Source: Owenia fusiformis (lineage: Eukaryota; Annelida; Polychaeta; Sabellida; Oweniidae). From it: 60,000 nucleotides of DNA. A program made the position numbers and the translations under genes. Below the pieces are notes generated by a model, which worked only from the letters and a program-made list of their open reading frames with translations, did no database searches and was not told where the DNA came from. The DNA lies in the NCBI GenBank assembly GCA_903813345.2, contig CAIIXF020000008.1, positions 34,002,867-34,062,866 of the forward strand, in the 5' to 3' direction. Shown here piece after piece: positions 41,737 through 54,129 of this stretch (position 1 is its first letter; each line of letters begins with the position of its first letter).

Positions 41737-44700
41737 GACTCCAGATGTCAATCTGGAGTCTATTGTTTTTGCCAGTATTCTTCTTATTAGACTCCAGATT
41801 GAAAATCTGGAGTCTATTGTTTTTGCCAGTATTCTTATTCTTATTCTTATTATTATTATTCTTCTTCGGGAGTTTTTTCAGTAACTATGGGGTATCCAGT
41901 AAAGACCATAATACAGTTTATTTAGGTTCAGTATCTAGTTGGTGGGAAATTGGGTCAAATTTTTATCTAGGTCAAAGGTCAGGAACTGGGTCAAATCCAG
42001 TACTTTGTCACTTTTTTCAATTTTCTCAGTCGTCCTTCAATATTTTCGATCCGGGTTTTTTTCATTGTGTTCCTTATAAAAAAGTAGAAAACCTGGGGTC
42101 GATTTAGTTTTTTGATATCTCAAACCGATTTCGAGATATCAGTGTCCGAAAACGAGGTCCAAAAAAAAGTTCTCCGAATCAAATGTCCAGGATATTAGTC
42201 TTATAGGAAATTTTCTCAGGATTCCAAATCTGAAAACGAAATTTAGATCAGACTTCCGGTTTTGAAGTTATGGCGTTTTGAAAACTCAAAAATCGCTAAA
42301 TTTTGAGCCCATGTTAAGTCAATGGGAAAAAAGATTTTTTTGAAGTGAAAAATACGAAATATAGACTGAGTTCAGCTAAATATAATGAAAGCTTTTAAAA
42401 GAATGGGACCTCAAAAGCCATCTAGCTTTAAAATTTGGACACCAAAATGCCTAGGTCAAAATCTAGGTCAAATTCAAAGTTTTTTCTTATTTTTGCGATT
42501 CTGACACTACACTTTAATTATATTCTTCGAAATTGTGTATACATGTAGCCAAGAGTGTGCTAATAGCGTTAGCCTTTTGCCGTCAGAAAGTATTTTGACC
42601 CACTTTTGAGATATGGTGTCCGAAAAGTAGGTCAAAATAAAAAGTTCTCCAAATTTAACGTCTGAGTTATGAATTAAGAAAAGAATTTTCTCAGAAATCC
42701 GAATCTGCAAATCAAATTTCGATCCGACTTCCGGTTCCGAAGTTATGGCGTGTCCAAAAAGTAGGTCAAAATAAAAATTCGCCAAATTTAATGTATGAGT
42801 TATGAATTAGGGGTAAAATGTTGTCAGGAATCCGAATCTTTAAATCAAATTTAGATCCGACTTCCGGTTCGGAAGTTATGGCGTTTTGAAATTTCGGAAA
42901 ATCGATCTGATGGTATCCTGATAGAAAGTAAAGAGTAGAGAAGAAAATATTGAAAAATTCATCCATCCTTCCTATCTGATCCTATCCTATCCTATCTTTC
43001 CTTCGTATCCTTTCCTTCCTATCCTTCCTATCCTCTCCTATCATATCCTTTCTTCCTATTCTGTTCTATCCTATCCTTCTTTCTTATTCTATCCTATCGT
43101 TCCTTCCCATTCTATCCTATCCTACCTTCCTGTTTTATCCATCCATCTTATTCTGGATGACTCGGCTTATTTTAGATGACTGGGCTTAAAAAAGTCTGGA
43201 TCTGGAGTCTGAAATTGAACTTCGTTCAATTTCCCAAGTCTAGTTATTATTATTATTTTTCTTTAAGAGTTTTTTCAATAACTATAAGGTATCCAGTAAA
43301 GACCATTATACAGTTCATTTAGGTTCAGTATCTAGTTGGTGGGAAATTGGGTCAAATTTTTATCTAGGTCAAAGGTCAAGAACTAGGTCAAATCCAGTAC
43401 TTTGTCACTTTTTTCGATTTTCTCGGTCGTCCTTCAATATTTTTGATCCGGTTTTTTTTCATTGTGTTTCTCATAAAAAAGTAGAAAATCTAGGGTTGAT
43501 TTAGTTTTTTGGTATCTCAAACCGATTTCGAGATATCAGTGTCCGAAAACGAGGTCCAAAAAAAAGTTCTCCGAATCCAATGTCCAGGATATTAGTCTTA
43601 TAGGAGATTTTCTCAGGATTCCGAATCTGAAAACCAAATTTCGATTTGACTTCCGGTTCAGAAGTTATGGCGTTTTGAAAATTCAAAAATCGCTAAATTT
43701 GGTGCCCCATGTTAATTCAATGGGAAAAAATATTTTTTTGAAGTGTAAAATACGAGATACAGACTAAGCACAGCTAAACATAATGGAAGCCCATAAAAGA
43801 AAGGGACCTCAAAACCTTCTTTTCATAAAAATTTGGACACCAAAATGCCTAGGTCAAAATCTAGGTCAAATTCAAAGTTTTTCCTTATTTTTGCGATTCT
43901 GACACTACAGATTAATTATATTCTTCAAAATTTTGTATACATGTAGCCAAGAGTGTGCTAATAGTTATAGCTTTTTGCCGTCAGAAAGTATTTTGCCCCA
44001 CTTTTGAGATATGGTGTCCGAAAAGTAGGTCAAAATAAAAAATTCTCCAAATTTAACGTTTGAGTTATGAATTAAGTATAGAATTTTCTCAGGAATCCGA
44101 ATCTGCAAATCAAATTTCGATCCGACTTCCTGTATGGAAGTTATGACATTTTGAAAGCTCAAAAATCGCTAAATTTGGTGCCCCATGTTATGTCAATGGG
44201 AAAAAAGATTTTTTTGAAGTGTAAAATTCGAGATATAGACTAAGTACAGCTTAAAATAATGAAAGCCTATGAAAGAAGGGGACCTCGAAGGCTACCTAAC
44301 TTCAAAATTTGGACACCAAAATCCCCAGGTCAAAATCTAGGTCAAATTCATAGTTTTTCCTTATTTTTGCGATTCTGACACTATGTTTAAATGATTTGCT
44401 TCAAAATTTTGTATACAGGTAGGACAAAGTGTGCTAATAGTGTTAGCCTTTTGCTGTCAGAAAGTATTTCTACCCACTTTTGAGATATGGTGTCCGAAAA
44501 GTAGGTCAAAATAAAAAGTTCTCCAAATTTAACATATGAGTTATGAATTAAGAATAGAATTTTCTCAGGAATCCGAGTCTGCAAACCAAATTTCGATCCG
44601 ACTTCCGATTCGAAAGTTATGGCGTTTTGAAATTTCGAGAAAAATCGATCTGATGGTATCCTGATAGAAAGTCAAGAGTAGAGAAGAAAATATTGAAAAA

Positions 44701-45012
44701 TGCATCCATCCTTCCTTTGTGATCCTATGGTATCCTTCTTATCTACCTTTCCTTCGTATCCTCTCCTTCCTATCCTTCCTATTCTATTCCTTCTTCCTAT
44801 TCTATTCTATCATTCTTTCTTATTCTATCCTATCGTTCCTTCCTATTCTAGCCTATCCTTCCTTCCTTTTTCATCCATCCATCCATCCATCTTTTTCTGG
44901 ATGACTCAGCTTATTTTGGATGACTCGGCTTATTCTGGATGACTCGGCCAAAAAAAGTCTAGATCTGGAGTCTGAAATTGAACTTCGTTCAATTTCCAAA
45001 GTCTAGTTATTA
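41737..45012. mobile_element. Large composite repeat with AGACTCCAGAT/ATCTGGAGTCT ends, two tandem units
   Basis: It opens with two hairpins, AGACTCCAGAT..ATCTGGAGTCT (41737-41761 and 41789-41815). Two tandem units follow (about 41865-43243 and 43244-45012), each ending in a pyrimidine tract of CTTCCTATCC type, then ATCTGGAGTCT and the palindrome GAAATTGAACTTCGTTCAAT (43211, 44974). Unit 2 has an extra internal copy of about 476 bp. No transposase is seen. It separates UGT1 from UGT2. Open frames within are repeat translations. Confidence 0.75.
42960..43150. repeat. TTCCTATCCTATCC polypyrimidine tract
   Basis: Simple pyrimidine-rich tandem sequence inside unit 1 of the composite repeat. The equivalent in unit 2 is at 44704-44890. 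Confidence 0.85.
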
Positions 45013-45199
45013 TATTTTTCTACTGCTTGTTTCATCAATAAGGTACACTGTGTTTATTTATTTGTTTTAACTTTTTAATTTGGTTAAAAATGTCAAGTTA
45101 GATGCCAAAATTATTAATTTTTTAATTGTACCACCAAAATTGCCCCCATCAATACCAACTCTGGTTCGATTATAAATTAAATGCTTTTATTGCGAATAC

Positions 45200-46572
45200 T
45201 TAATCTTCCTTAGGTTTATCAATTGGAAAGCAGTATTTCCATAATTTTCTAAAGAGAAAGCCGAGAACTAATTTAGCAATTATTAATACCAGGAGTATTC
45301 CAACAGTTATTAAAGCAAAAATGTCCAGCATCCACAATTTCCAAAGAGGCATGTCTACTGTGATTGGCCTCAAGTGGTCCGAGCCAAAATCCACAACATG
45401 TTTTATCGCAGCTACACCACGTTTGCGAGGATTTTCCTGGGATTTAAAAATCCAAGATGCTTTTTTAATCCTCTTTGTATAGTCAGGATTGCTTATGATT
45501 TTGTTAATGTTATTTTTGAATTCATCTGCTGTAAACTGAAGTACATCCATGTGGATACCATATCCTTTATACTGCATCCTCATGCTGTTGAATTTCTGAT
45601 CTCCAAAAAAGGGCATGCCGAGCATAGGTATCCCATGTTGCAATGCTTCAAATTGACCATTATTGCCGCAATGAGTGATAAAAAGTTTAGCTTTTGCGTT
45701 TGCCAGAAGATCATATTGTGGAAGCCATTTTGCTATCATTACATTGTTAGTGAGAGGCATTGTGTTATTTCCAGGATATCGCCAGATAACATCATACGTT
45801 ATGCTCCCAAAAGCTTTATTCATTTTCTCCGCAATGTCATCTTCAATTGAATTTACAATGGATCCAAATGATACAATTATGAATCCGCTTGATTTTGAAA
45901 TAAAATTTTCAAACTGTTTTGGGAGTGGTTTGGCAGGATGGATTGTTAAGCCTCCCACGTTGACAATATTTGACATTGTTGGGCGGTGATAATCAATCAA
46001 GGGGTCTGTATTGATAAGCCACCGGGCTGACAGCTTTAGCAGATCTGGTATAATGCTTATAGGGGGTCTTTCAGGGACGAAACGTCTAACTAAAGAGTCA
46101 TCAGTTGATTGAAATGCAGTTTTAAGTACGCTACCAAACATCAAGGTATTAATGAAGTTCATTATTCTTTGATGTAGAGTCATCTCTTCAGTATAGCCTG
46201 CAAGAACATCGGGAGTAAATGAAGGAAGTGCAGGAGACCCCATAAACTCAGCTATGTAAGGTGTGGCTAGTGTACAAAATGTAATATTTAACTTATATGG
46301 AATGATATAAATATAAACTCCAGGTGGAAATATATCAACTATAGCAATGTCATAATTGTCTTCCTTCAGTTTTGCAAATATATCTTCATCTTCTAGGAAT
46401 GGAATAATGTTCGCAAACATGAGTTTTCCGCAATTGACAAGATTTTCAAGAGGAGAATTTTTTGTCCCCTTCGGACCTAAGGCCACATCTGACAGTTTTG
46501 CTGGTGTCAGATTTGATTTCCAGTAATATATCTGTGATCTTGCATCTTTGAAACTCATTGGTATTTTATCCT
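45200..46572 (-). CDS. UGT: UGT2 large exon, 3' part (open)
   Basis: Open for about 456 codons from LKDKIPMSFKDARSQIYYW to the stop at 45200. It carries the nucleotide-sugar domain, UGT signature, membrane helix and KPKED tail, and is very similar to UGT1. The internal Met at 46558 is not a likely native start, because homology with UGT1 continues upstream to the piggyBac junction. Confidence 0.85.
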
Positions 46573-46684
46573 TTAACCCTTTACCACCCGGCCCATTTTT
46601 GACGTTATACTACCCTTACCACCCAGCCTATTTGCTCAAAATGCAACTTTTGGGAGCACTTTTGTAACAATTTTTAACTGTCTT

Positions 46685-47450
46685 GTAAATGGTCTTAATC
46701 AATGATGCGTGGTATTATACATTCATTTGGTACAATGTTAAACTGTTCCCTTAGATTTTTTTATAAATATTCTAATGAGCGTTGTCATAGCAACCAATAA
46801 AACATGCCTAATAAACCCTCGATTTTAAGCGGATTTTGGGATTAATTCACACATATTGAAAATCAAAAATTAAGAATTGCTATAGTCATTGTGACAAAAA
46901 AGTTATATTTGTCTTAATACATTATTTTCTTTCTTAATTCTATCATTTGACTGCATTGTACTGCAATATAATAGGCTGTTCAATCTAATGTACTCACCAA
47001 AACTTATTCTAAAGTGAAAAACATTATGTATGAATTTGAAAATACAGTAAGATGTTTATTTGTCTTGTACATGATCATAATCAATGATGTGTGGTGTTAT
47101 ACATTCATTTGGTACAATGTTAAACTGTTCCCTTAGTTTTTTATAAATGTTCTAATAAGCGTTGTCATAGCAACCAATAAAACATGCCTAATAAAACCCT
47201 TGATTTTAAGCGGATTTTGGGATTAATTCACACATATTGAAAATCAAAAATTAAGAATTGCCATAGTCATTGTGACAAAAAAGTTACATTTGCCTTAATA
47301 CATTATTTTCTTTCTTAATTCTATCATTTGGCTGCATTGTACTGCAATATAATAGGCTGTTCAATCTAATGTACTCACCAAAACTTATTCTAAAGTGAGA
47401 AACATTATGTATGAATTTGAAAATACAGTAAGATGTTTATTTGTCAATAA
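46685..47450. repeat. Tandem duplication, period 382 bp
   Basis: Two copies in the left part of the piggyBac element, for example AATGATGCGTGGTATTATAC at 46701 and AATGATGTGTGGTGTTATAC at 47083. Very few differences, so recent. Confidence 0.92.
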
Positions 47451-47589
47451 TAATAACAATAACATATAAAAAAACACAAATATTACTGTACTAACACGAA
47501 ATAAATTAGTGTATTGTAAATATAACAACTCACTGGGCGTGTATTAGCCAACGCAATAAATTTTTATTCCTCGCTATATATTTATGTTT

Positions 47590-48790
47590 CAGAATACCAT
47601 ACATTCATGAAGAAATATAGTATGACATTACAAACACAAAATAAAACTATAGTGTGCTTGAAGTATCATACCACTTACAATAACTTTTGATTCTTCACAA
47701 ACTCTTATTGAAAGCCCATGTTATTATACACCATAATATTTGTAACAAGTTTGATATTAGAAACACATAAAACAAAACTACAATGAGTCTGTAATATCAT
47801 ACATGTTCCACTTAGCTAAGTCATTGTTCTTCATTCTTTAATGCATACTGTAACTTTTGATAATGTGTGACAATACTATTAATTAATAATAAACCATAGA
47901 GTATGATATTACAAACACAAAATAAATGTTTGTGATATCAGACCACTTAGGTTATAGTCATTACTCACAAAATAGCTTTTCATTCTAATTAATATTGTAA
48001 CATATGGTACTGTGCCCAGTTCTATGAATTCATAACTATAGACATGATAGAGCATAATATTGCAAATACAAAATGAAATTATAGTGTTTTTGTTATATCA
48101 TACTACATATACAGTACTTAGTTTATAGCCATAACTGACAAAATAACTTCCATTCCTCACTAATATTTTAACTATTCATTATTTTGCGATTGTATATTTG
48201 TAAACATGATATTACATATTACAAACACAGGGTGAAACTTTATTCATGTTAGTGTGCTTGTAATATCATATCACTTAGCTTACAGTCATTACTGTAAATT
48301 TAACCGTGTTCTTAATATCATACCACTTAGCTTATGGTCATTACTGACATAATAGTTTTTCATTCCCCATTAATGCTGTAACTTTTGATAATGCACAACA
48401 ATACTATTTCATGTAATTCATAAACTATAGAATATGATATTGACTATTTGACTATATGAGTATGATATTACAAACACATGGCAAAACTTTAGTGTGTTTG
48501 TAATATCATACCACTTAGCTTATAGCCATTACTGACACAATTACTTTTCATTCCTCATTAAAATTGTAACTTTTGGCAATTTTGCAGTTGTAAAATGATA
48601 AGTGTGATATTTCAAACACAAAATAAAACTATAGCAGTAATGGACTAGAATGTTTGTAATATCATACCACTTATATTTAATATAACAATTACTGAAACGA
48701 TATAGTTTTAGTGTGTTTGAATATTACAAACACAAATTACAAAGGAACATAATGAGTCTACAGCATCATACTCCTTAGCTTAGTTTCAAC
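47590..48790. repeat. Array of about 8 units each carrying TATGATATTACAAACAC and its inverse
   Basis: Each unit of about 150-190 bp has TATGATATTACAAACAC and, shortly after, GTGTTTGTAATATCATA, its reverse complement, followed by 'ccacttagcttatagtcattactgaca' in diverged form. Clear pairs are near 47608, 47905, 48205, 48460 and 48605. Non-coding. Confidence 0.85.
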
Positions 48791-50360
48791 ATCTTTATAC
48801 ACTGTTCATTCTTTGACCACATATTGGAATTTAATATATTTTGCAATGTTATGCAATGTTATTACATAATCAGTATTCTATTATGTAAAATGTTGAGTGT
48901 TACATTTCAACTAACACATCCTGACTACCTCAGTCCATATTTCATGTGCTATGATGGATGTATGATGACCTAAATACACATGCCAGTATTACAGACTAAT
49001 GCAGAGATTGCGCTATGAGAGGAATATAGTCAGATAGTATGATAAATGAGAATTCTACAGACCTTTGCATTTCATTTCATCAAACCATGCCTTTCACTCA
49101 CTCTCCATACGAATGAGGCACTGTATTTTAGTTTGGAGGCTTACTCAATTTGACAAATCAATTGCACTATTCTTGCCTTACCAATTCACCTGACGAAGTT
49201 TCTTTCATTCATTGACTTAAATTGACTTATTGGTACATGTGCAGTCTCTTATTTTCAGCCTAGTTTTCACAAATCCTCTTTAACTTTCTCTTATTTGGCT
49301 TGCCTGCCTATTCATAGTTGACTATATTGTGATACCTGAAACATAAAGAGCCTGAGATACATATAAATATTGAACAGTGTGACAACAGACATGACAGATG
49401 GATGAAATAAATGTTCATATAATTTTTTTGATGTCAACACCAAGAAGTGATGACATATTGGTTTTTAATCATGTTTTTTTTTCATTTACAATTTTACATT
49501 TTAATATGTTCTACCTAAAAAACTGTAAAATTGACACTAAAATGGCGGCCATTTTGAAACTGGTGGCTATTTTGAAAATTTACTTTTGAGCAGAAGTTGT
49601 ACTCAAATGGGGCATTTCAAATTGTAGGTGAATTGGTTCATAAAAATATGTTGAGAGAAATTATATATTTTTATCAATGAGTAAAAGTGAAAACATTTAC
49701 CATAAAAACATACCTGAAAAAGCAAGGATCTTGACACATCCTGACTTTACACACCCTGCAAGAATACTTTGTGTCACACTTCTGTTTGTGTACAGTGCAC
49801 CATGATGCTGTACTTTGCAGCTGTGGGGCATGAGCCATCTCCCTTTCATGTCTAATATCAGGATTCAGGATGACGCGTTTGTGATTGTTCATCATCATGC
49901 CATTGATGAGTCCAGTGGCTACTTCCAAGTGGAATTTCCTCTGTGGCATTGAGGCTACCGTGTGAAGCTTTGATAAAATAAGAAAATCGTGTGAAGACAT
50001 TTTGAATCAGGTGTAGTCACACTTTTTTTTACTTTGGTGTACATTCTAAATGAGGTAACATTGTTATTCTACAAAATGTTTAGTACATACAATTGAATCA
50101 ATTACCATAATGCATGTTGAAAGGAATGAATTGCCCTAGTAAAAAAGAGATCTAATATACCACTAACACATCATCAATAGATCACCAATACACCATTAAA
50201 ATAAGAATTAGTCAAGTCTTGTGTAAGCCATGTATTAAAACTGGCAATATTCAGCTAATAGATCACTGTAGGGTAGAAGTAGGGGTTTTAGGTTGAATGA
50301 GTTGTAAGTTGTATAAGTTCTCTATAACAAAACAGCTACTTTTTTATCTACATTTCAGCT

Positions 50361-50568
50361 CAGTGGCATTTCCAGAAGCTCAAGGGGATGCAGAAAAATT
50401 TTGGGGCCCCTAAAACAAAAAATTGGGCCCAAATTTTTAAAATGTAAGGCCCATTTTTGAAAAAGCCTAAAAAGGCCTAAAATGCCATATCATGCCAAAA
50501 AGGTCCATTTTTGAGGTCTTACACAATTGCTGAGTCCAAAATATTCTGGGATCCTGGATCCGCCACTG
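50361..50568. mobile_element. MITE with CAGTGGC ends inside the piggyBac element
   Basis: CAGTGGCATTTCC at the left and GGATCCGCCACTG at the right share CAGTGGC inverted. It interrupts the transposase remnant between its VNAHIIH segment and the cysteine-rich C-terminus. Target duplication not clear. Confidence 0.6.
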
Positions 50569-50833
50569 TAGCTCTACCTTTAATATTGTTAATATTTATT
50601 ACCTCAGTATGAATGATGTGTGCATTTACAAGAGACATCCTCATCAAATGGAAAAACACTTGTCGATACCATGTCCTATTTTGAAGTAACAACACGCTGG
50701 TTCGCTACATCTACTCCTCTCATAAACTTGGTGTAGAGTTGCACAAGCTCAGGTTTACTAACTTCTCCCTCGACCCTCCTTCCTCTTCTCCTAGGATAAA
50801 ATTGTAAACAGTAGAAAAATAAACACCAAAAAG

Positions 50834-51240
50834 ACTTTAAGGCAGAATCAGATATGTGAGGGTAACAAAATTACAAGCAAAATGTACAATTGACCTACCA
50901 ATCTATTCCTTACAATCTCAAATACAATATCTTCCAAATGATTCACAATATGTTATAAATTGGTGAAGTTATAATGGATTCAAAGTGCAAAAATGTGTGA
51001 AAAATGATTAAATTCTCCTAAATAATAAAAATGATAACCATTCTTATAGAAACATAATACATGATTGTAAAAATCTTTAGTTTTCCTGCGAACAAGTGTA
51101 ATGCAAACTTCGGGGATTTTTAGAAAATAGATGTGACACGAAAGGACATAAACCATAAATATTCTAAAATTGAAATAATTTTTTGTTAGGCTGCTTGCTA
51201 GATCTGATTCTCTCTTTTACTAAGATGAATGGTAGCATAC
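50834..51240 (+). repeat. Dispersed repeat, family 3 copy B
   Basis: Diverged counterpart of 26460-26930, inserted in the piggyBac transposase remnant between the DKFYKVR and GVDVANQ segments. Confidence 0.6.
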
Positions 51241-52111
51241 TGTAATCAAATTTAATTTAATTCAAATTTAGGATGCTTATATCAAACCAGAAATGAAATA
51301 TGTGCTGTAGTATACATTTATTCAGTGCAGGGCTTATGTGCAGTTATTTTTTATATTGCCTACCTTGTGAATGATGGCACCATGTTACATCGCTTAGTAA
51401 TCTTTGATGTCAGTATCTAGATATATTACGCTCGTCTTTCCATGTCAGAACATAGACTGTAAGACCACGTGCGCACCTTGTAAAATTTGTCATTACTATC
51501 ATCAACAGCATTGGGGTGGGAGAAATGAATTTGTCCATATACATGTATGGCCATAAAGAGGTTTTTGACATAACCTCAGATATACCTGGAGTGGAAACCA
51601 ATCTGTTTTCTTCCCAATAATCGGAGATGCTGCCTTTCTTTTCTAATACATCCATGGCAAATAGTATACCAACGAAGGCTGACAATGTGTCACGATCCAG
51701 AGGTTACCAGCTTTTATGATTTTGTTGTCCATGCAAGTTTGTACAAAGTACAATATAAGTCAACAATGAGTCAGTAAAAAAAATAGTTTGTAAAGTTCCA
51801 CGGGTTGTAAAAGTTCTCCATTTGTAATGTTCTTTGGTCAAGATGGACCTCCTGTAAATGGATATTCTTCACCAATCCGATCAAAATCTTCCCACTCTTC
51901 ATCGTCTTCAGATGAACAAGTTAATTGACTGTCATTTATTGAGGAGGAAAATTGACTGTTTTGACTAGATAATGTAAATTCATTGATTTTATCACACTTG
52001 ATCTGGCTCTATTGCACATAATTGTAAAAGTATCCTAAAGTGAAACTATTTCGTCTTCCAAAATTTCAAACCGGAAATTAACACAAACACAGTCCAAAAT
52101 GATTCCCGTTC

Positions 52112-53470
52112 CAGTGGCGTAGGAACAATGTACGCCAAAACGCCAGTGCGTAGTGTTGAAAAGTGAGAATAAAAAGACTTTTTAACTTTCCTATGTTCTT
52201 TAGTCATTATTTTATCATTGTTTAAATTGTAAAAGTAATCTCGAGCACACTAGCCTAAAGAAATGTTTTGTGGAAACCATATCATTATTGGTCTGTCTGG
52301 CAAATATCATTTAACAGATTGAATTCCCTTACCAACATGCTTTATTTCATGAAAATCGAGCCACTATTGACTGTCTTATAAATACAATTTCGCCAAATAT
52401 TCGTGAATCGCGTTCTCTTCACGAATTTGAGAGGAAAGCTGTTTTTTTTTCAAAAACTAGTTGATGAATACCTTTGACATTTTTTCTGAATTTTCCGTAA
52501 TGCTTATGCTAACTATGGTATCATATAATTATAATAATGAACCTCTTTAAATTTAGATGTATATTTTTTTTATTCTCCCCTACCCCAATTTTTCAATTTC
52601 ACTATCGATTTATATTCCGTTGCTATGCAAAATCATAGACACGAAATTATAGTTAAGTCAACAATTATCTATTTTCTTACTAAATCACTAATTGTTATTG
52701 GTAGTACTTTTTGAAATATGGATGTTAAAGACAAAAACAACTTGAAAATGCTGATTATTCAATTACACGTTCCATTGATTTCAGTTCTAGAAAAGCGATA
52801 ACCTAGTTTTTTTTCATTTGACAAATAATAGATTCTTGTTTTATAACATTTTTTGGCATCCCCTAAGTCACGTTGACCTCGATTTGACCTTTGTGGTGGG
52901 TGTGTTTATTTGTTTCATTGATCACGAATGCGTTTCTTTATATCAATTGATCAAACTAGTTTCTTTAATCTGTACGTATTGTATTGCACGGTACACGATG
53001 GAATCCGACAATACTATATATCTTCAGATCTTAATTCAATTATTCGAAAATGATTAAAAAATCTCTAATTGTTTTTTGGAAATTGGTCGTCTCAATCGTT
53101 CGAGATATTAGCAAAGTGAGAATGATTTGTGTCGAGATTTAAAAGATAGGCTTTCCAAGGCGATTTTAAATGATGAAAATCATTCGAACATTTTAAAACA
53201 CATTAAAAAGGTATCGGGGATTTAAAGCTTGCATATGAAATCGAAACGCCAACCTATACGTATGACCAATCGCCCATACAAATGCATCGCTTAAGTATTT
53301 CCGTTCACATTTAGGTTGTGAATATTGCAAGCTTGAAATCTCTGTTACCATAAAATGACGTTTTACGAGCATAATATAGGCGTTTTGATATAGAATATTG
53401 ACACAATTGTTTCATATTTTTTGGCGGGATTTTTGGCGTAGTGTTGAATTTACACCTTCCTACGCCCCTG
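52112..53470. mobile_element. CAGTGGCGTAGGAA element with CGTTC target duplication, nested in piggyBac
   Basis: CAGTGGCGTAGGAA at the left is matched by the reverse complement of TTCCTACGCCCCTG at the right. CGTTC flanks both ends (52107-52111 and 53471-53475). About 1.36 kb. Both ends also share GCGTAGTGTTGAA inwards. Open frames inside are short and unconvincing. hAT-like by ends and duplication, not proven. Confidence 0.75.
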
Positions 53471-54044
53471 CGTTCAACAGCATAAATATAGGTGTACGCA
53501 GTATCTTCACAAAATGCAGCATGATAAATATTTAATGAATAACATAAGGTAAACGTTGGTAGCGAATATCTTGAACTGACATTTAGGAAAGAAATTTATA
53601 ATTAAATTTTTGTTTCGTGTTTTTTATTTTGGCGCGAAATTTAAACTCCGAAACAAATTAGGTCAAAGTTGTACGTTTTGCATACTATCGATGAGTTTAG
53701 CTTTTATATGTCAAGGTAGACTTGTGATAAGTATATGCTGTTATTATGAAGAAACAATCTCCAATAGTATTGAAGCTATTTGGAAAAGAATTCTAACTAA
53801 TTTATTTCCGGCACGCCCACTTTGTCATGACGCGCCATACATTTGTTTTTAAGTTTCTAAAAAGTTTCAAAAAGTTGACAGACCGTCAAATATCGCATCG
53901 GAAAGTAATTATATAATCAGGAAATTGATATTTCTTACTCATTTATTTCAAAGGATATTATGCCTATCGTTTGACGAAATTTCATTTCAAATGAGCCACG
54001 TTCGGCCCGGATATTAGGATTTTTCCAAAATTTTGATGAAATAT

Positions 54045-54129
54045 TCAGCGACTACGGATATATCCGTAGTTGGGTGGTAAGCATGTGACGTCAAAACTAC
54101 GGATATATCCGTAGTTGGGTGGTAATGGG
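54045..54129. repeat. Duplicated palindrome ACTACGGATATATCCGTAGT at the piggyBac right end
   Basis: The 20-base perfect palindrome occurs twice (near 54053 and 54098), each followed by TGGGTGGTAA. It is a subterminal repeat, possibly a transposase-binding site. The left end of the element lacks the palindrome. Confidence 0.8.

Larger units (their letters stand above)
49674..51960 (-). pseudogene. piggyBac transposase, decayed and interrupted
   Basis: Minus-strand pieces in order. An acidic N-terminus (51840-51960: SSEDDEEWEDFDRIGEEYPF). A helical start PVELYKLFFTDSLL (about 51795). DDE-domain start AFVGILFAMDVLEKKGSISD then YWEENRLVSTPGISEVMS (51410-51685), and in another frame DKFYKVR. Then KFMRGVDVANQR (about 50710) and, after a frame change, YRQVFFHLMRMSLVNAHIIH. 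Last, the C-terminal cysteine-rich domain CRVCKVRMCQDPCFFRYV (49710-49800). Frameshifts, stops and insertions (family 3 repeat, CAGTGGC MITE) show it is inactive. Identification by family pattern only. Confidence 0.85.
46577..54129 (-). mobile_element. piggyBac-type transposon (7.55 kb) inserted in the UGT2 exon
   Basis: TTAA flanks both ends (46573-46576, 54130-54133). The uninterrupted paralogue UGT1 has a single TTAA at the same codon. The ends are CCCTTTACCACCC and, in reverse complement, CCCATTACCACCC. Both ends repeat TTACCACCCA about 35-60 bp inwards next to TTTTGACGT. A decayed piggyBac transposase lies inside on the minus strand. The interior also carries a 382-bp duplication, an inverted-repeat array, a family 3 repeat and two CAGTGGC-type elements. 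Confidence 0.93.

Noticed and set aside
41548-44942. Many short open frames, including similar ones near 42507, 43501, 43965 and 44387
   Set aside because: They are the same repeat text translated in each copy of the composite repeat; pyrimidine tract for 44700-44942.
46201-46558. Treating UGT2 as a complete 452-aa gene starting at Met 46558
   Set aside because: Homology to UGT1 runs upstream of this Met to the TTAA junction and resumes at 54130, so this Met is internal.
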